A DNA stretch of 46,609 bases from Oscillospiraceae bacterium (GCA_015063645.1 SVTS01000013.1:1-46609), one strand, 5' to 3'; positions 1 to 9,107 are shown, numbered from the stretch's first letter. Notes: generated from the letters alone by a model not told the origin. Program-made: numbers and translations.

Positions 1-10
1 CAAGGAGATT

Positions 11-112
11 GGGGTAGGGGGTTCGGGGGGAGGGGAAAGGAACTTCGCCGATTGAGATGGTCCTTTCCCCTCCCCCCGAGCCGCGGCGTAAGCCGCGGAA
101 AAAGCTGCACAG
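11..112. repeat. G-rich intergenic hairpin with G-quadruplex motif
   Basis: Four G runs separated by only 2, 3 and 1 bases (positions 11-35) form a textbook G-quadruplex motif on the plus strand. Overlapping it, positions 24-41 and 61-78 are a perfect 18-bp inverted repeat with a 19-nt loop. A small CCGCGG/CCGCGG hairpin and the string AAAAAGCTGCAC follow; that string also occurs in the repeat copies at 9.3 and 26.1 kb. The block lies just downstream of the minus-strand aldo/keto reductase, so it may serve as its terminator, but it has no clear T run. Confidence 0.6.
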
Positions 113-125
113 CAGCAAATCCCCC

Positions 126-1286
126 TTACCCCGCGAAAACCTCCGCGGCGCGCTTCATCCTTGCGATCACATCCACGTCAAAGGGACAGCGTTCCTCGCA
201 TGCGCCGCACTGCAGACATGCCTCCGCCGTATGTTCCAGCGCGCCGTAGTGCTGACGGACGCTGTCCGCCGCCTTTCCGTCCAGCTCCACCAGATCCAGA
301 TACTTATTCACCGCTGCGATGTCGATCCGTGCGGGACAGGGCAGACAGTGATTGCAGTACATGCACCGTCCGTCCGCGCGGAACATGCCCAGAGATGCCA
401 GCACCTCGCTGTGATCCCGCTCTTCTTTTGTGAGATCATAATACGCCGCGGCGCTCTCCACATCGCTGATCCGCTGCATGCCCACCATCACCGCCGCGAC
501 GGCAGGACGGTCCAGCGCGTAGCTGATACACTGTGCTTCCGTCAGCGCAATGCCCAGAGGAGACCGCTCCGCGCTGAGCAGCGTGCCCATCGCCAGAGAT
601 TTCATCACCGTGATGGCAGTGCCCTGCGCCTCGCAGGCGCGGTACAGCTCCGCCCGTGCCGGCTCCAGCGTCATGCCGGTGTAATTCTGCTTCTTGCCCT
701 CCAGCACCTCCGCGAATACCTCCGTCATGTCCTGATCCTTCGGAACCAGATCATAGGCGGGATTCAGGGAGAACATGAGCACGTCAATGTACCCGCTCTC
801 CACCGCTTTTTTGGCGGTAACAGGATTGTGGGAGCTCATGCCGATAGCACGGATCACGCCTTTTTCCTTCAGGGAAAGGGCGTACCGCATCATCTCGCTC
901 TGAGAGAGCGCATCCCAATCCGTTTCCTTATCCACAAAATGGAGCATGCCGATATCGATGTAATCCGTCTGCAGACGGCTGAGCAGATCTTCAAAAGCGG
1001 CAACGCACTGCGTGATATCCCGGCTGACTGTGTACTGTCCATCCAGCCAGCATGAGCCGATATGCCCCTGAATGACCACTTTTTCCCGCCGTCCGAGAAG
1101 GGCTTTTCCGATATCCGAGCGCACGTTCGGCTCGCTCATGAATACGTCAAGAAAGTTGATCCCCGCGTCCAGCGCGGCATCGATCACGCTTTTGACGAGC
1201 GTATACTCCTTGCCCTGCAGATGCTCGCATCCCAGGGATATTTCGCTGACCGTCATGCCGGTTCTGCCCAGTTTTCTGTACTGCAT
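126..1286 (-). CDS. Aldo/keto reductase with C-terminal 2x[4Fe-4S] domain
   Basis: This 386-aa protein begins with the aldo/keto reductase barrel (MQYRKLGRTGMTVSEISLG) and ends with a ferredoxin-like domain holding two cysteine clusters, CMYCNHCLPC near residue 310 and CLQCGACEERCP near residue 355. Such Fe-S aldo/keto reductases are common in anaerobes and probably couple NAD(P)H or ferredoxin electrons to an unknown carbonyl or sugar substrate in the cytosol. The usual DxxxxY catalytic pair is altered: the strand reads LDVFMSEPNV, with Glu where Tyr is expected, so classical reductase chemistry is uncertain. The ATG has a good RBS (GGAGGAA). It lies 274 bp downstream of the sulfatase on the same strand, separated by a repeat element, so it may be transcribed separately. 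The family is clear; the substrate is not. Confidence 0.88.
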   Translation of the reverse strand: MQYRKLGRTGMTVSEISLGCEHLQGKEYTLVKSVIDAALDAGINFLDVFMSEPNVRSDIGKALLGRREKVVIQGHIGSCWLDGQYTVSRDITQCVAAFEDLLSRLQTDYIDIGMLHFVDKETDWDALSQSEMMRYALSLKEKGVIRAIGMSSHNPVTAKKAVESGYIDVLMFSLNPAYDLVPKDQDMTEVFAEVLEGKKQNYTGMTLEPARAELYRACEAQGTAITVMKSLAMGTLLSAERSPLGIALTEAQCISYALDRPAVAAVMVGMQRISDVESAAAYYDLTKEERDHSEVLASLGMFRADGRCMYCNHCLPCPARIDIAAVNKYLDLVELDGKAADSVRQHYGALEHTAEACLQCGACEERCPFDVDVIARMKRAAEVFAG

Positions 1287-1393
1287 AGTATTCCTCCGAA
1301 GTTTTGGTTATGGGAGCCGTGTACTGCATCGGGCGCGTTTCCGCCCGCGCAAAAGGCTGATGCTCTCCTGAAAATGTTATAAAGTAAATACTG

Positions 1394-1524
1394 ATTAACG
1401 TACAGCTTTTCTCCTGCTGCGTAACGCGTAACTGCACATTCCCTCAAGGGGGCTTCGCCCCCTTTGGAACCCCCACTTGTTTAGTTGTAGTCGGGGGCTT
1501 CGCCCCCGACACCCCCGGGACAAC
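1394..1524 (-). repeat. Intergenic repeat family, copy A
   Basis: The 274-bp gap between the sulfatase and the aldo/keto reductase is largely filled by this element. It starts at ATTAACGTACAGCTTTT and ends with a GTCGGGGGC/GCCCCCGAC hairpin followed by GACACCCCCGGGACA. A second hairpin of the AAGGGGG/CCCCCTT type lies inside. The same end modules occur at 9288-9406 (copy B) and in the MITE-like elements at 23.6 and 26.1 kb. No coding potential is seen. Read on the minus strand, a weak promoter-like TATAAC follows the element, so it could separate the reductase from the sulfatase operon. Confidence 0.7.
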
Positions 1525-1560
1525 TTCCGTTTTCCGGCTGCCTGCCAATCGGCATTCGTT

Positions 1561-3147
1561 TTATTTCTTTCTCTCAAAATACGTTCCGTAGTGAGCCTTG
1601 ACTTCTCTTTCCCTGCAGAATTCGTTGTAATCCCAGGAAAGCCCCGCTTCCTTCAGACGCTCCACTTCCCGCATGCTTGCCAGCGGAAATGCAATGTCAA
1701 AATTGTCGAGGAATTTCGGATGCTTCTTCGCGATACCCTCCGTCACCTCCGGATTCAGATCGTGCGCTTCGATGCGCACGCCCTTGGCGAGCACCATGAA
1801 ATCCACCACGTGCATCAGGAATTTCCGCTCCAGATCCCGGTACTCCGGGCGTCCGCCCAGATTCACCAGCTCGCGGGGATCTTCCTCACGGTCAAAGAGG
1901 CAGGTGACCCCGGTGAAGGGATAATAGGTGAAGGTGTAGCGCTTATCCACCAGCGTCTTGCAGCTGTCGCAGAATTCGCTCATGTTGATCTCGCGCTCCG
2001 GCACCGAACCATCCGCCAGACCGAGCATGGAGCGGGATACGCCGAACGCCCGGTCGTCCCCGGCGATATCCAAAGCGGTGGCACCGATATCCAGATTGCC
2101 GCAGAGGGCGTCGCAGTGACTGCCCTTCTTCAGCCGCGGATCACCCGCGATGATCATGGGGATAAAGAGCTGGGGCTTATAGGGCCAGGGACCCTTGGTC
2201 AGCACGTTGTAGTCATTCTCCACACTGCCGTGATCGGAGGTGAAGATGATCGTCGTGTTCTCGTAGATGCCGTTGTCCTTCAGGGATTTTACCACTCTGC
2301 CCACCAGGCGGTCAATCTCCACGATCATCTCCGCATACAGCACGCGGCTTCTGCGGCGCTGCTCGGCAATGGCGGGAGAATCCGTGAACGCCTGGGGAGG
2401 ATTGAGGAAACGGCGGCGGTAGCGTTCCACCGCCGGAATATCTTCGTCGGGACGCTCGGAGACGATCACCTCGGGAATCTTCGCGGGATCCACCGTACCG
2501 GCAACCTCCGCCGGCGGGATCAGCGGACCGTGGGGAGAGAGGAATCCGCAGTAGAGGAAAAACGGCGCACCCGCATCAGCAGGTGCGGTGCCGTCGGGGG
2601 CTTTGCCCGTTTTCGTGTAGCTTTCGATAAATTCCACCGCGCAGTCGGCACTCCAGCGGTCATAGAAATCCTCCTCGGGATAGAGGAAGCGGCTGTCCGG
2701 GGTGTGGGGATATTTGCCCGGCACGTCAGGATGCCGTTTTTTCAGTTCTCTCGTGTAGTCGCAGGTGGGACCGCCGCCGGTTTCCAGCTTCCGGTACTGA
2801 TAGCCGTAGGGCTCCTCCAGCGGTGCATGGTCATAATCGCCCACCGCCGCGGTCATGTAGCCCGCCGCGTTCATTCTCTCGGGCAGAAATTCCACGCCGT
2901 CCCGAGGAAGCATGGTGTTCGTCCAGGCATCGTGCCCCGATACGAATTCGCCGGTCAAAAATGACATGCGCGCCGGGGCGCACACGGTGGATGCGGTGAT
3001 GGCGTTGTCAAAAACGGTGCCGTCCGCCGCCAGCGCATCGATATGGGGCGTGGGGATGAAATCCGCACCGTACGCGCCGAGAAAATCAGGACGAAGCTGA
3101 TCGCACATGATGAGCACAATATTCCGTCTGTTCTGTTTGTCTGCCAT
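1561..3147 (-). CDS. Sulfatase (alkaline phosphatase superfamily), Cys-type
   Basis: This is a 528-aa cytosolic-looking sulfatase with no signal peptide. The N-terminal metal site appears as IVLIMCDQLRPD. The formylglycine signature is VCAPAR, with the convertible Cys at residue 56 and Arg at 60; a later SDHG motif supplies further metal ligands. The ORF opens 32 codons upstream, but I chose the ATG at 3147 because AAAGGAGAA precedes it and conserved sequence begins there. It lies 26 bp downstream of the radical SAM anSME gene, which fits since Cys-type sulfatases in anaerobes need that enzyme to make formylglycine. It probably removes sulfate from glycans, perhaps with the neighbouring GH2 operon. 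The substrate cannot be read from the sequence. Confidence 0.93.
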   Translation of the reverse strand: MADKQNRRNIVLIMCDQLRPDFLGAYGADFIPTPHIDALAADGTVFDNAITASTVCAPARMSFLTGEFVSGHDAWTNTMLPRDGVEFLPERMNAAGYMTAAVGDYDHAPLEEPYGYQYRKLETGGGPTCDYTRELKKRHPDVPGKYPHTPDSRFLYPEEDFYDRWSADCAVEFIESYTKTGKAPDGTAPADAGAPFFLYCGFLSPHGPLIPPAEVAGTVDPAKIPEVIVSERPDEDIPAVERYRRRFLNPPQAFTDSPAIAEQRRRSRVLYAEMIVEIDRLVGRVVKSLKDNGIYENTTIIFTSDHGSVENDYNVLTKGPWPYKPQLFIPMIIAGDPRLKKGSHCDALCGNLDIGATALDIAGDDRAFGVSRSMLGLADGSVPEREINMSEFCDSCKTLVDKRYTFTYYPFTGVTCLFDREEDPRELVNLGGRPEYRDLERKFLMHVVDFMVLAKGVRIEAHDLNPEVTEGIAKKHPKFLDNFDIAFPLASMREVERLKEAGLSWDYNEFCREREVKAHYGTYFERKK

Positions 3148-3173
3148 ATATTTTCTCCTTTTCACAGGATGAA

Positions 3174-4295
3174 TTACTGTTTTCCCCGTGCGGCAAGGGA
3201 ACGCCGCACCTGCCCGGCAAGGCGGCTCAGCACGCCGCCCCATTTATCCAGAAAATGCTGATATCCGCAGAAATCATCCGCGCCGGAGCAGCAGATCTCC
3301 CCCTGCATCCGCTTGCAGTTTCCTCCGCAGAATTGCCGGTAGCGGCATTTTTTGCAGAGATCCGGCATCCGGTGAGGACGGTGCAGGAAGGCGCTCAGCG
3401 CCGGGGACTGCATCAGCTCCGACAGGGGCTGTACGGTGATATTGCCCAGTTTATATTCGTCCAGACAGTAGAAATCGCAGGGATAGACGCTTCCGTCCGC
3501 CTCCACCACAAGCTGCGGATGGCAGGCGCCGTTCATGCCGCAGGAAGTGGGCACGCCCAGCACCAGCAGATTCACCACGTCATCAAAGAATTTGATACTG
3601 CGGTGCTTCCCCCGCTGGAAATCGGCGTACCAGTACGCGAACAGTTCCGTATAAAAAGATGCAAAAAGCCGGGGTGACAGGGCGTAGGGCGTATCCCCCT
3701 CCAGATTGCCGAGGCAGGGGGTGAACTGAGTAAAGTCGATCCCCAGGCGGACGATCTGCTCCCAGACCTGCTTCGGATGGCGCGCCGCCTCATCTGTCAG
3801 GGTACAAAGGACGTTGAACTCCACACCGTACTTTTTCATGCACGCCATACCGGCGCAGATGCGCTCATAGGTACCCGCGCCCCGCTCATCGACGCGCACC
3901 GCGTCATGGGCATGAGGCAGAAGATCCAGCGAAAGCCCCACGAGAAAACGGTGCTCCGCCAGAAAGGCGCACCAGCCGTCATCCAGAAGCAGACCGTTGG
4001 TCTGCAGGGCGTAGGAGACGCGCACATCCTTCCAGTCGGAGGTCAGGGATACGAAGCGGCGGAAGAAAGGCAGTCCCGCCAGCGTCGGCTCACCGCCCTG
4101 AAAGGTGAACTGCACGCTGTCGCCAGCCTCTGTCTCGCCTCTGACGTTCGTCAGAATCGCGATGAGAGTCTCATCGGACATGATGCCGAAGGAGTGGACA
4201 TCGCGCATGGCGGACACGTCGGCGTAAAAACAGTATCGGCACCGCATATTGCAGAGGGACGATGCCGGTTTCAGCATAATATTGATTGTTTTCAT
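3174..4295 (-). CDS. Anaerobic sulfatase-maturating enzyme (radical SAM, SPASM)
   Basis: This 373-aa radical SAM protein oxidises the sulfatase active-site Cys to formylglycine. The SAM cluster is CNMRCRYC (C15, C19, C22), followed by the GGEP strand motif (FTFQGGEPTL). The C-terminal SPASM domain carries CHPQ, DGSVYPCDFYC and CKKCRYRQFCGGNC cysteines for two auxiliary clusters. The ORF track opens 77 codons upstream, but the ATG at 4295 starts the conserved domain (MKTINIMLKP). The perfect promoter at 4354-4382 lies inside the upstream extension, which rules out the longer form. It is the first gene of an operon with the sulfatase 26 bp downstream. Assignment as anSME rests on domain pattern and this pairing. 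Confidence 0.93.
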   Translation of the reverse strand: MKTINIMLKPASSLCNMRCRYCFYADVSAMRDVHSFGIMSDETLIAILTNVRGETEAGDSVQFTFQGGEPTLAGLPFFRRFVSLTSDWKDVRVSYALQTNGLLLDDGWCAFLAEHRFLVGLSLDLLPHAHDAVRVDERGAGTYERICAGMACMKKYGVEFNVLCTLTDEAARHPKQVWEQIVRLGIDFTQFTPCLGNLEGDTPYALSPRLFASFYTELFAYWYADFQRGKHRSIKFFDDVVNLLVLGVPTSCGMNGACHPQLVVEADGSVYPCDFYCLDEYKLGNITVQPLSELMQSPALSAFLHRPHRMPDLCKKCRYRQFCGGNCKRMQGEICCSGADDFCGYQHFLDKWGGVLSRLAGQVRRSLAARGKQ

Positions 4296-4353
4296 AGATG
4301 CACAATACCGCGCGGCGCAAGTCCGCGACAAAAAAGAGTGTTCGGATGAGGGT

Positions 4354-4382
4354 ATTATAGCACAGATCGGCGGCGGTGTCAA
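4354..4382 (-). promoter_or_regulatory. Perfect consensus sigma-A promoter of the anSME-sulfatase operon
   Basis: On the minus strand the sequence reads TTGACA, a 17-bp spacer and TATAAT, with an additional TGC extended -10. Transcription would start about 50 bp upstream of the anSME ATG at 4295. Confidence 0.85.
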
Positions 4383-4403
4383 TGAAGGAGGGGGCGAGTT
4401 CGT

Positions 4404-4444
4404 GCACTTAACGCGTAAACTTGTACGCTGTACGTTAAGCGTGC
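4404..4444. repeat. Imperfect palindrome / remnant of intergenic repeat end
   Basis: GCACTTAACG and CGTTAAGCGTGC form an imperfect inverted repeat just upstream of the anSME promoter. The right half, GCTGTACGTTAAGCGTGCC, matches the end of repeat copy B at 9394-9411 apart from a few bases, so it may be a decayed repeat. An operator for a regulator is the alternative. The rest of the 330-bp gap (4296-4625) holds the promoter and the terminator listed here, and nothing coding. Confidence 0.45.
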
Positions 4445-4492
4445 CATCTCCCCCAGCATCCTTGCCTCGCGGCAAAAGACCGTCCTCCACAT

Positions 4493-4539
4493 AAAAACTT
4501 TTGCGCCGGAAGATTTTGCAACGCAAAATCTTCCGGCGC
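4493..4539 (-). terminator. Intrinsic terminator of the DUF4838-GH2 operon
   Basis: A perfect 17-bp stem (GCGCCGGAAGATTTTGC and its complement, 4503-4539) with a 3-nt loop is followed on the minus strand by AAAAGTTTTT. It lies about 90 bp past the GH2 stop codon. Its stem resembles the terminators at 22045 and 26358. Confidence 0.8.
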
Positions 4540-4625
4540 GAATTTATAAGGGAAAGTTATATATTCGGCGAAAGCCAAGGAGATTGGGGGATGAGAGGGT
4601 GCACAGCAGAATATGTAAGCAACCC

Positions 4626-7361
4626 TCACATCGTTATATCATTCTTGTTCATCGCCTCATTCTCGTTCTGCGCCGCCTGCACAGGCGAGGCTTTGCAGAG
4701 CAGGGCGAGCTGTTCCTCGCTGAGATTCCGGGCAGGCGCAAAATCATCGCTTCCCGCATACGCGATCATCCGCGCCTTCAGCCATCGCGCCGCCGGATCC
4801 GCATCCGTCAGACGAAGCGTGCAGAGCAGCAGCTTTCCCGCTCCGATCCGGTATTCAGCCAGCATCGCTTCTCTGTGGGCGTTCTTGTAGGAGGACGCAA
4901 TATCCACAATCGGTCGGTGCGGCATCTCCATCAGATCAAACACCGCGGATTTGCTTCCGTTCATCATCGTCTCAAACTGCCGTCCGCAGTATCCGTCGTG
5001 GGGAAAATCCGCCATCAGCGGATGATCCGCCACCACCGTCGCCAGATGACCCGTAGTCCGTCCCGCGATGGACAGCTGGAAGGACACGTCATACGCCGCA
5101 AAAGGTCCTGTGCCAAGGAGCACCACGTTCTTGCCTTCGCGCATCAGGCGGAGCAGATCACTGCCGGTGCAGTCGCTGAGAACCACGGTATTTTCGTCCG
5201 CTTCGGCTGCATCCGCTTCCGGGAACACATACAGATCCCACATGTTGTCGCAGTCCGTGTCATCCCCGGAGAGGGAAACATGCAGAGTCAGCGCCATGGG
5301 TTTTGCACACATCGGCATGGTGAATCGGATGCGCTGCAGCTCGCTGATTGCCCCGCGGGGGATCTCACCGGTGCGGATCTCCTGCCGGTAAAGCACCCTG
5401 CCGCCGCCGCTCAGGCGGATCTGCAGAAGCGCGTCCCGGATCGGCTTTCCGTAATGGGATACCAGTACGGGAATCTCCGCCTCAGCTCCTGCGGTGTAGT
5501 TCACGCATCGCGGCAGATCTGCCAGCAGAACCGTATCGCCGTTGTAGCGGCGGACGTTCTCCGCGCTCTCACCGGGCTTCAGCTCGTAGAATTCGTTCAT
5601 CATGCCCACGCAGTAGCCGAAGGTGTGCCAGTGGGTATCGATATCGCCGAGGAAATCGTAGCCCGCAAAGGTCTCGCATCGGCGCACCGTCTCAAAGCAG
5701 TGCTTGCGCAGAATCCTCTGCCACTGGGCGGAGTTGCGGTAATAAAGATTCGCCCGGTCGGCAAGTCCCTTGTCCGTGAGATGCTTCCTGACGGAGGACA
5801 TGAACTCCGTATCCCCGATCCGGGTACCTTTGTAGCGTTCCTCAAGGGAGAGATCGATGTAGGTGCCGTGGATGCAGATCTCGTGGGTGAGCAGGGGTTT
5901 TCCGTAGACCGCGTTGCGGCGGTCGATCACTTCCTTTGTGCCGGAAGCGGAGGAATAACTGGTCAGCCCCAGAGAATAGCTGTTGTACACATCGCAGAAT
6001 CTGCCCACGTCGCCCAGCCGGCGGGGATTGTATTTGAACGGCTCGTCTGCGAATTCGTCATCCCTGATGCAGTATTCGATGCCGCGCATGGCGGACATGG
6101 GGGAGAAAAGCGAATCCGTTTCGCCGTGCACCAGTGCGGCGCACGCTTCCAGATGCTTTTCGTAATCCGCGTCGATCTGCAGTTCGTTTCCGGTGGAGTA
6201 CAGATTCACCGCCGCGTGACGGCGGCAGAAGCGCACAATCTCCCGCCACTCCGCAAGGGAGGTATTGTTGGGCGATTCTATCTCCATCAGCATGCCGAGC
6301 TCGTCCGCCGCTTCCATGTATTCCTCCGGGGGAACCCATGTGTGGAAGCGGATGGAGTTGAAGCCCAGCTCCTTCAGCGTGCGGATCACGGAGCGGTAGT
6401 AATTCTTCTCCCGGGTGGGATGCACCGTCACGGGCTGATAGCAGTGTTCGCAGCTTCCGCGGAAGAAATACGGCTCGCCGTTCAGGTGCAGGCGGATACC
6501 GTCTGCGGTGAGGCGGCGGATGCCGAAGCGGCAGGACAGCGTCTGATTTTTCGTTTCGATTACGGCGGTGTACAGCTTCGGCGCATCCGGCGACCACAGC
6601 GCAAGCCCCTCCGCGCCGATCACGCAATACTCCTGCCCGGCGGGAATCTCCGCCGTCCGGACGCAGATGTCCCCATCCAGAATGCGGACGCTGATTACCG
6701 CATCCGCCGCGCCGTCGGTGTGCACCGTAAAGGATGCGCAGTCCTGCGCCGTGGTGATCCACAGATCCCGCAGACCGTCCGGGCAGAAACACAGTGCCGC
6801 ATCGCCCCAGATGCCGCCGGTGCATTCGTTTGCCGCACGGGAGGTCAGTCCGGAGACGGGATGACCGTTATATCCCGCCAGACGGTTATTGGACACCGCC
6901 AGCGTGATGCGGTTTTCCCCGGCGATCAGCACGCCGGAGGGCACGGAGAAGGCGAAAGGCGCGGAATATCCCTCGTGCCGTCCCAGATATACGCCGTTGA
7001 TCCAGGCGGAGACGGCATTCTGCGCGCCGCCGATACGCAGCTCCGTTTTGCAGGCGGGAGCCTCATCCAGCACGGCGGTTTTCCGGTACACAAAGCACCC
7101 CACGGGATTGGGCAGAGCCATATCGGGCACATAGCCCGCCTGGGGATAGCGCTGAAGCGTGTACAGGGGATTGTAACGCAGTTTCGTGTGCAGTGCCGTG
7201 GTGCGGAACAGATCCGCCATATCCTCCCAGTATCCCGGGACGGGCACATCCACGGCGCTGTCTGACTGCGGGGAGATCAGCGGCTCCGCCTCCGAGGTAT
7301 ACGGCTGATCGGAAAGCCAGTCAAAGTGCCATTTTCCATTCAGATTCATGGTGTTGTTCAT
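4626..7361 (-). CDS. Glycoside hydrolase family 2 protein
   Basis: This 911-aa protein has GH2 layout: a jelly-roll sugar-binding domain (about residues 1-180), an immunoglobulin-like domain ending in FGIRRL (about 280), and a TIM barrel from about 290 (GEPYFFRG...GFNSIRFHTW). The acid/base Glu is E393 in STGNELQ. A candidate nucleophile is E494 in LLTHEICIHG. A further 400 residues follow, including a beta-rich region and a tail resembling a glutamine amidotransferase-like fold. No signal peptide is seen, so it probably acts in the cytosol on imported oligosaccharides. It is 15 bp downstream of the DUF4838 gene, with RBS AAAGGA before the ATG. Beta-galactosidase, beta-glucuronidase or a related activity are all possible. 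Confidence 0.9.
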   Translation of the reverse strand: MNNTMNLNGKWHFDWLSDQPYTSEAEPLISPQSDSAVDVPVPGYWEDMADLFRTTALHTKLRYNPLYTLQRYPQAGYVPDMALPNPVGCFVYRKTAVLDEAPACKTELRIGGAQNAVSAWINGVYLGRHEGYSAPFAFSVPSGVLIAGENRITLAVSNNRLAGYNGHPVSGLTSRAANECTGGIWGDAALCFCPDGLRDLWITTAQDCASFTVHTDGAADAVISVRILDGDICVRTAEIPAGQEYCVIGAEGLALWSPDAPKLYTAVIETKNQTLSCRFGIRRLTADGIRLHLNGEPYFFRGSCEHCYQPVTVHPTREKNYYRSVIRTLKELGFNSIRFHTWVPPEEYMEAADELGMLMEIESPNNTSLAEWREIVRFCRRHAAVNLYSTGNELQIDADYEKHLEACAALVHGETDSLFSPMSAMRGIEYCIRDDEFADEPFKYNPRRLGDVGRFCDVYNSYSLGLTSYSSASGTKEVIDRRNAVYGKPLLTHEICIHGTYIDLSLEERYKGTRIGDTEFMSSVRKHLTDKGLADRANLYYRNSAQWQRILRKHCFETVRRCETFAGYDFLGDIDTHWHTFGYCVGMMNEFYELKPGESAENVRRYNGDTVLLADLPRCVNYTAGAEAEIPVLVSHYGKPIRDALLQIRLSGGGRVLYRQEIRTGEIPRGAISELQRIRFTMPMCAKPMALTLHVSLSGDDTDCDNMWDLYVFPEADAAEADENTVVLSDCTGSDLLRLMREGKNVVLLGTGPFAAYDVSFQLSIAGRTTGHLATVVADHPLMADFPHDGYCGRQFETMMNGSKSAVFDLMEMPHRPIVDIASSYKNAHREAMLAEYRIGAGKLLLCTLRLTDADPAARWLKARMIAYAGSDDFAPARNLSEEQLALLCKASPVQAAQNENEAMNKNDITM

Positions 7362-7376
7362 ACAGTGATCCTTTTA

Positions 7377-9107
7377 TCAGAGAATTTCGGGGCCCTCGTC
7401 CGACCAGTGTTCCAGATATTCCGTAGCACGCCATTTGTCATCCAGCAGAGCGCGCAGAGTGGACTGATGGGACACCCATTCATCGATGCGGGTCAGACCG
7501 AAGGAGCGCCAGTCCGTGTAGAAGGCGTTGATCGCCTCCGCATCGTGCTCATGGCGGAACATGCCCGCCCGCTTGAGGCGAACCCAGCGGATCGAGAGCC
7601 GGGCTTTCTGCACACGGCGGCGGCAGAGGGGATCGTCCGCCACTGCCTGCTCCGCTTTTTCCAGAATTCCGTCGTAGATATCCAGCATATCCTCATGGAA
7701 GAGAGGAGAGGTGGGCATATCGTTGAAGCCCACGTGGATATTGTCCCGCTCGGCTTTGCCGCAGAGCGTTTCGATATACTCTCTGATATACACGCCGGCG
7801 GCGCCGTAGTAGTAATCCGTGAATTCCTCCATATGCCGCTGCACGTCCGTGTCCGCATCCCACAGCAGTTTGGTAATCAGATAACAGCGCAGTTCGTTCA
7901 GATCCACGCCGCCGCCCTGGGCGCCGTTGCCCTGCTCAAACACGCCGCGGACATTATTGCGCACGAATGCCTTCATATTGGGCTGCAGAACGTGCCAGTT
8001 GGGATGGGGCGCGGGATAATGGGCGAAGCAGGTGGTGTAGTCCCAGATGTAATTCCGTCCGCTGACCTCGCCCCACTCCCTCAGATCGTGTATAAAGGTG
8101 GATTTTGTTCCGTCAGGACGAGTCACCCGGCGGGATTCGTCGTCACAGCTTTCAAAAGGATGGGCGAAGCACGCCTCAATGGAGCAGAGCCGCACGCAGA
8201 CGTTGCGGCGGGGACGGGTGATCTTCGGCGCGGGACGGGTGTACTGATAGGCAAGCGTATCAAAGATCACGTCAGGGAATTCACCCTCCAGCCGCTCGGC
8301 GACGGCATTGACAAAGCGGAGCAGCGTTCCCGCAGGGGATCCCTCCTCCCGGTCGATGGCAAGGCATTTTTCGCACTGGCATCCCCGGGGATAATCGTTC
8401 TGGGAGACGGAGATGATCTTCGCCCGGGGATTCTCCCGCAGTCCCCGTCTCACGCTCTCCACGGCGATCTCCAGCACCTCCGGATTGCTCAGGCAGAGCT
8501 GGAAGCGCTCATACAGCTGGGGACGCGTTCCGTCGGCACGCATGGCGTAATATTCCGGATGCTCCTTTCCGTAGACGGACGGCGGAACCAGCCGCTGGAA
8601 AGTATGCACAAACCAGGCGTAGGGCAGATGTCCGCCCATCTTCTCCGGAATCATGTGGCGGGAGCCATTAACGCGGCTCTTCACGGCAAAGCGCGGGGAG
8701 CGGCGCAGATCCGTGTAGCTGTGCTCTCTGTATTCCAGACGCGGAATCTGCTCGACAGTTTTGTCCAGCGTAAGGGAAATCCCGCTCACCACGGGCACCT
8801 TCTCGCACTCGGGGGTAAAAAATCGGCAGCCCAGCATTTCCAGCAATTCGTATGCGCCGTAGATGATACCGCGCACACCACCCTGAATACGGATCGCTCC
8901 CTCCTCGGGGATCAGGCGGAAGCCCTCCTCGCCCAGCACGCCCCCGGCGGTCTGATCAAGGATCACAGACCCCTCTGCGGCACAGTTCTCCACAGGGAAG
9001 GGACGTGCGCACATCAGCGCGAGGTAATACCGCAGCTCCTCTGCGGCGTATTTCGCCTGCTCGGGCGCGCCGTCTGGCAGACAGATGCGGCGAATTGTAT
9101 ATGTCAT
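7377..9107 (-). CDS. DUF4838 domain protein (putative glycan-active)
   Basis: This 576-aa protein belongs to the DUF4838 family. Its N-terminal part resembles the alpha-glucuronidase-type N domain (AAEELRYYLALM, then GGVRGIIYGAYELLEMLGCRFF). The central DUF4838 barrel carries the family's CQCEKC motif (about residue 270) and an aromatic-rich NYIWDYTTCFAHYPAPHPN strand. Family members sit in polysaccharide-utilisation loci and are thought to be hydrolases, but activity is largely uncharacterised. It has no signal peptide. It is the first gene of an operon with the GH2 enzyme, read from the consensus promoter at 9164-9192, with RBS GGAGGAG before the ATG. Confidence 0.88.
   Translation of the reverse strand: MTYTIRRICLPDGAPEQAKYAAEELRYYLALMCARPFPVENCAAEGSVILDQTAGGVLGEEGFRLIPEEGAIRIQGGVRGIIYGAYELLEMLGCRFFTPECEKVPVVSGISLTLDKTVEQIPRLEYREHSYTDLRRSPRFAVKSRVNGSRHMIPEKMGGHLPYAWFVHTFQRLVPPSVYGKEHPEYYAMRADGTRPQLYERFQLCLSNPEVLEIAVESVRRGLRENPRAKIISVSQNDYPRGCQCEKCLAIDREEGSPAGTLLRFVNAVAERLEGEFPDVIFDTLAYQYTRPAPKITRPRRNVCVRLCSIEACFAHPFESCDDESRRVTRPDGTKSTFIHDLREWGEVSGRNYIWDYTTCFAHYPAPHPNWHVLQPNMKAFVRNNVRGVFEQGNGAQGGGVDLNELRCYLITKLLWDADTDVQRHMEEFTDYYYGAAGVYIREYIETLCGKAERDNIHVGFNDMPTSPLFHEDMLDIYDGILEKAEQAVADDPLCRRRVQKARLSIRWVRLKRAGMFRHEHDAEAINAFYTDWRSFGLTRIDEWVSHQSTLRALLDDKWRATEYLEHWSDEGPEIL

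Noticed and set aside
4584-7265. 893-aa plus-strand ORF
   Set aside because: Antisense to GH2, with shadow-type composition; GH2 catalytic motifs show the minus strand is coding.
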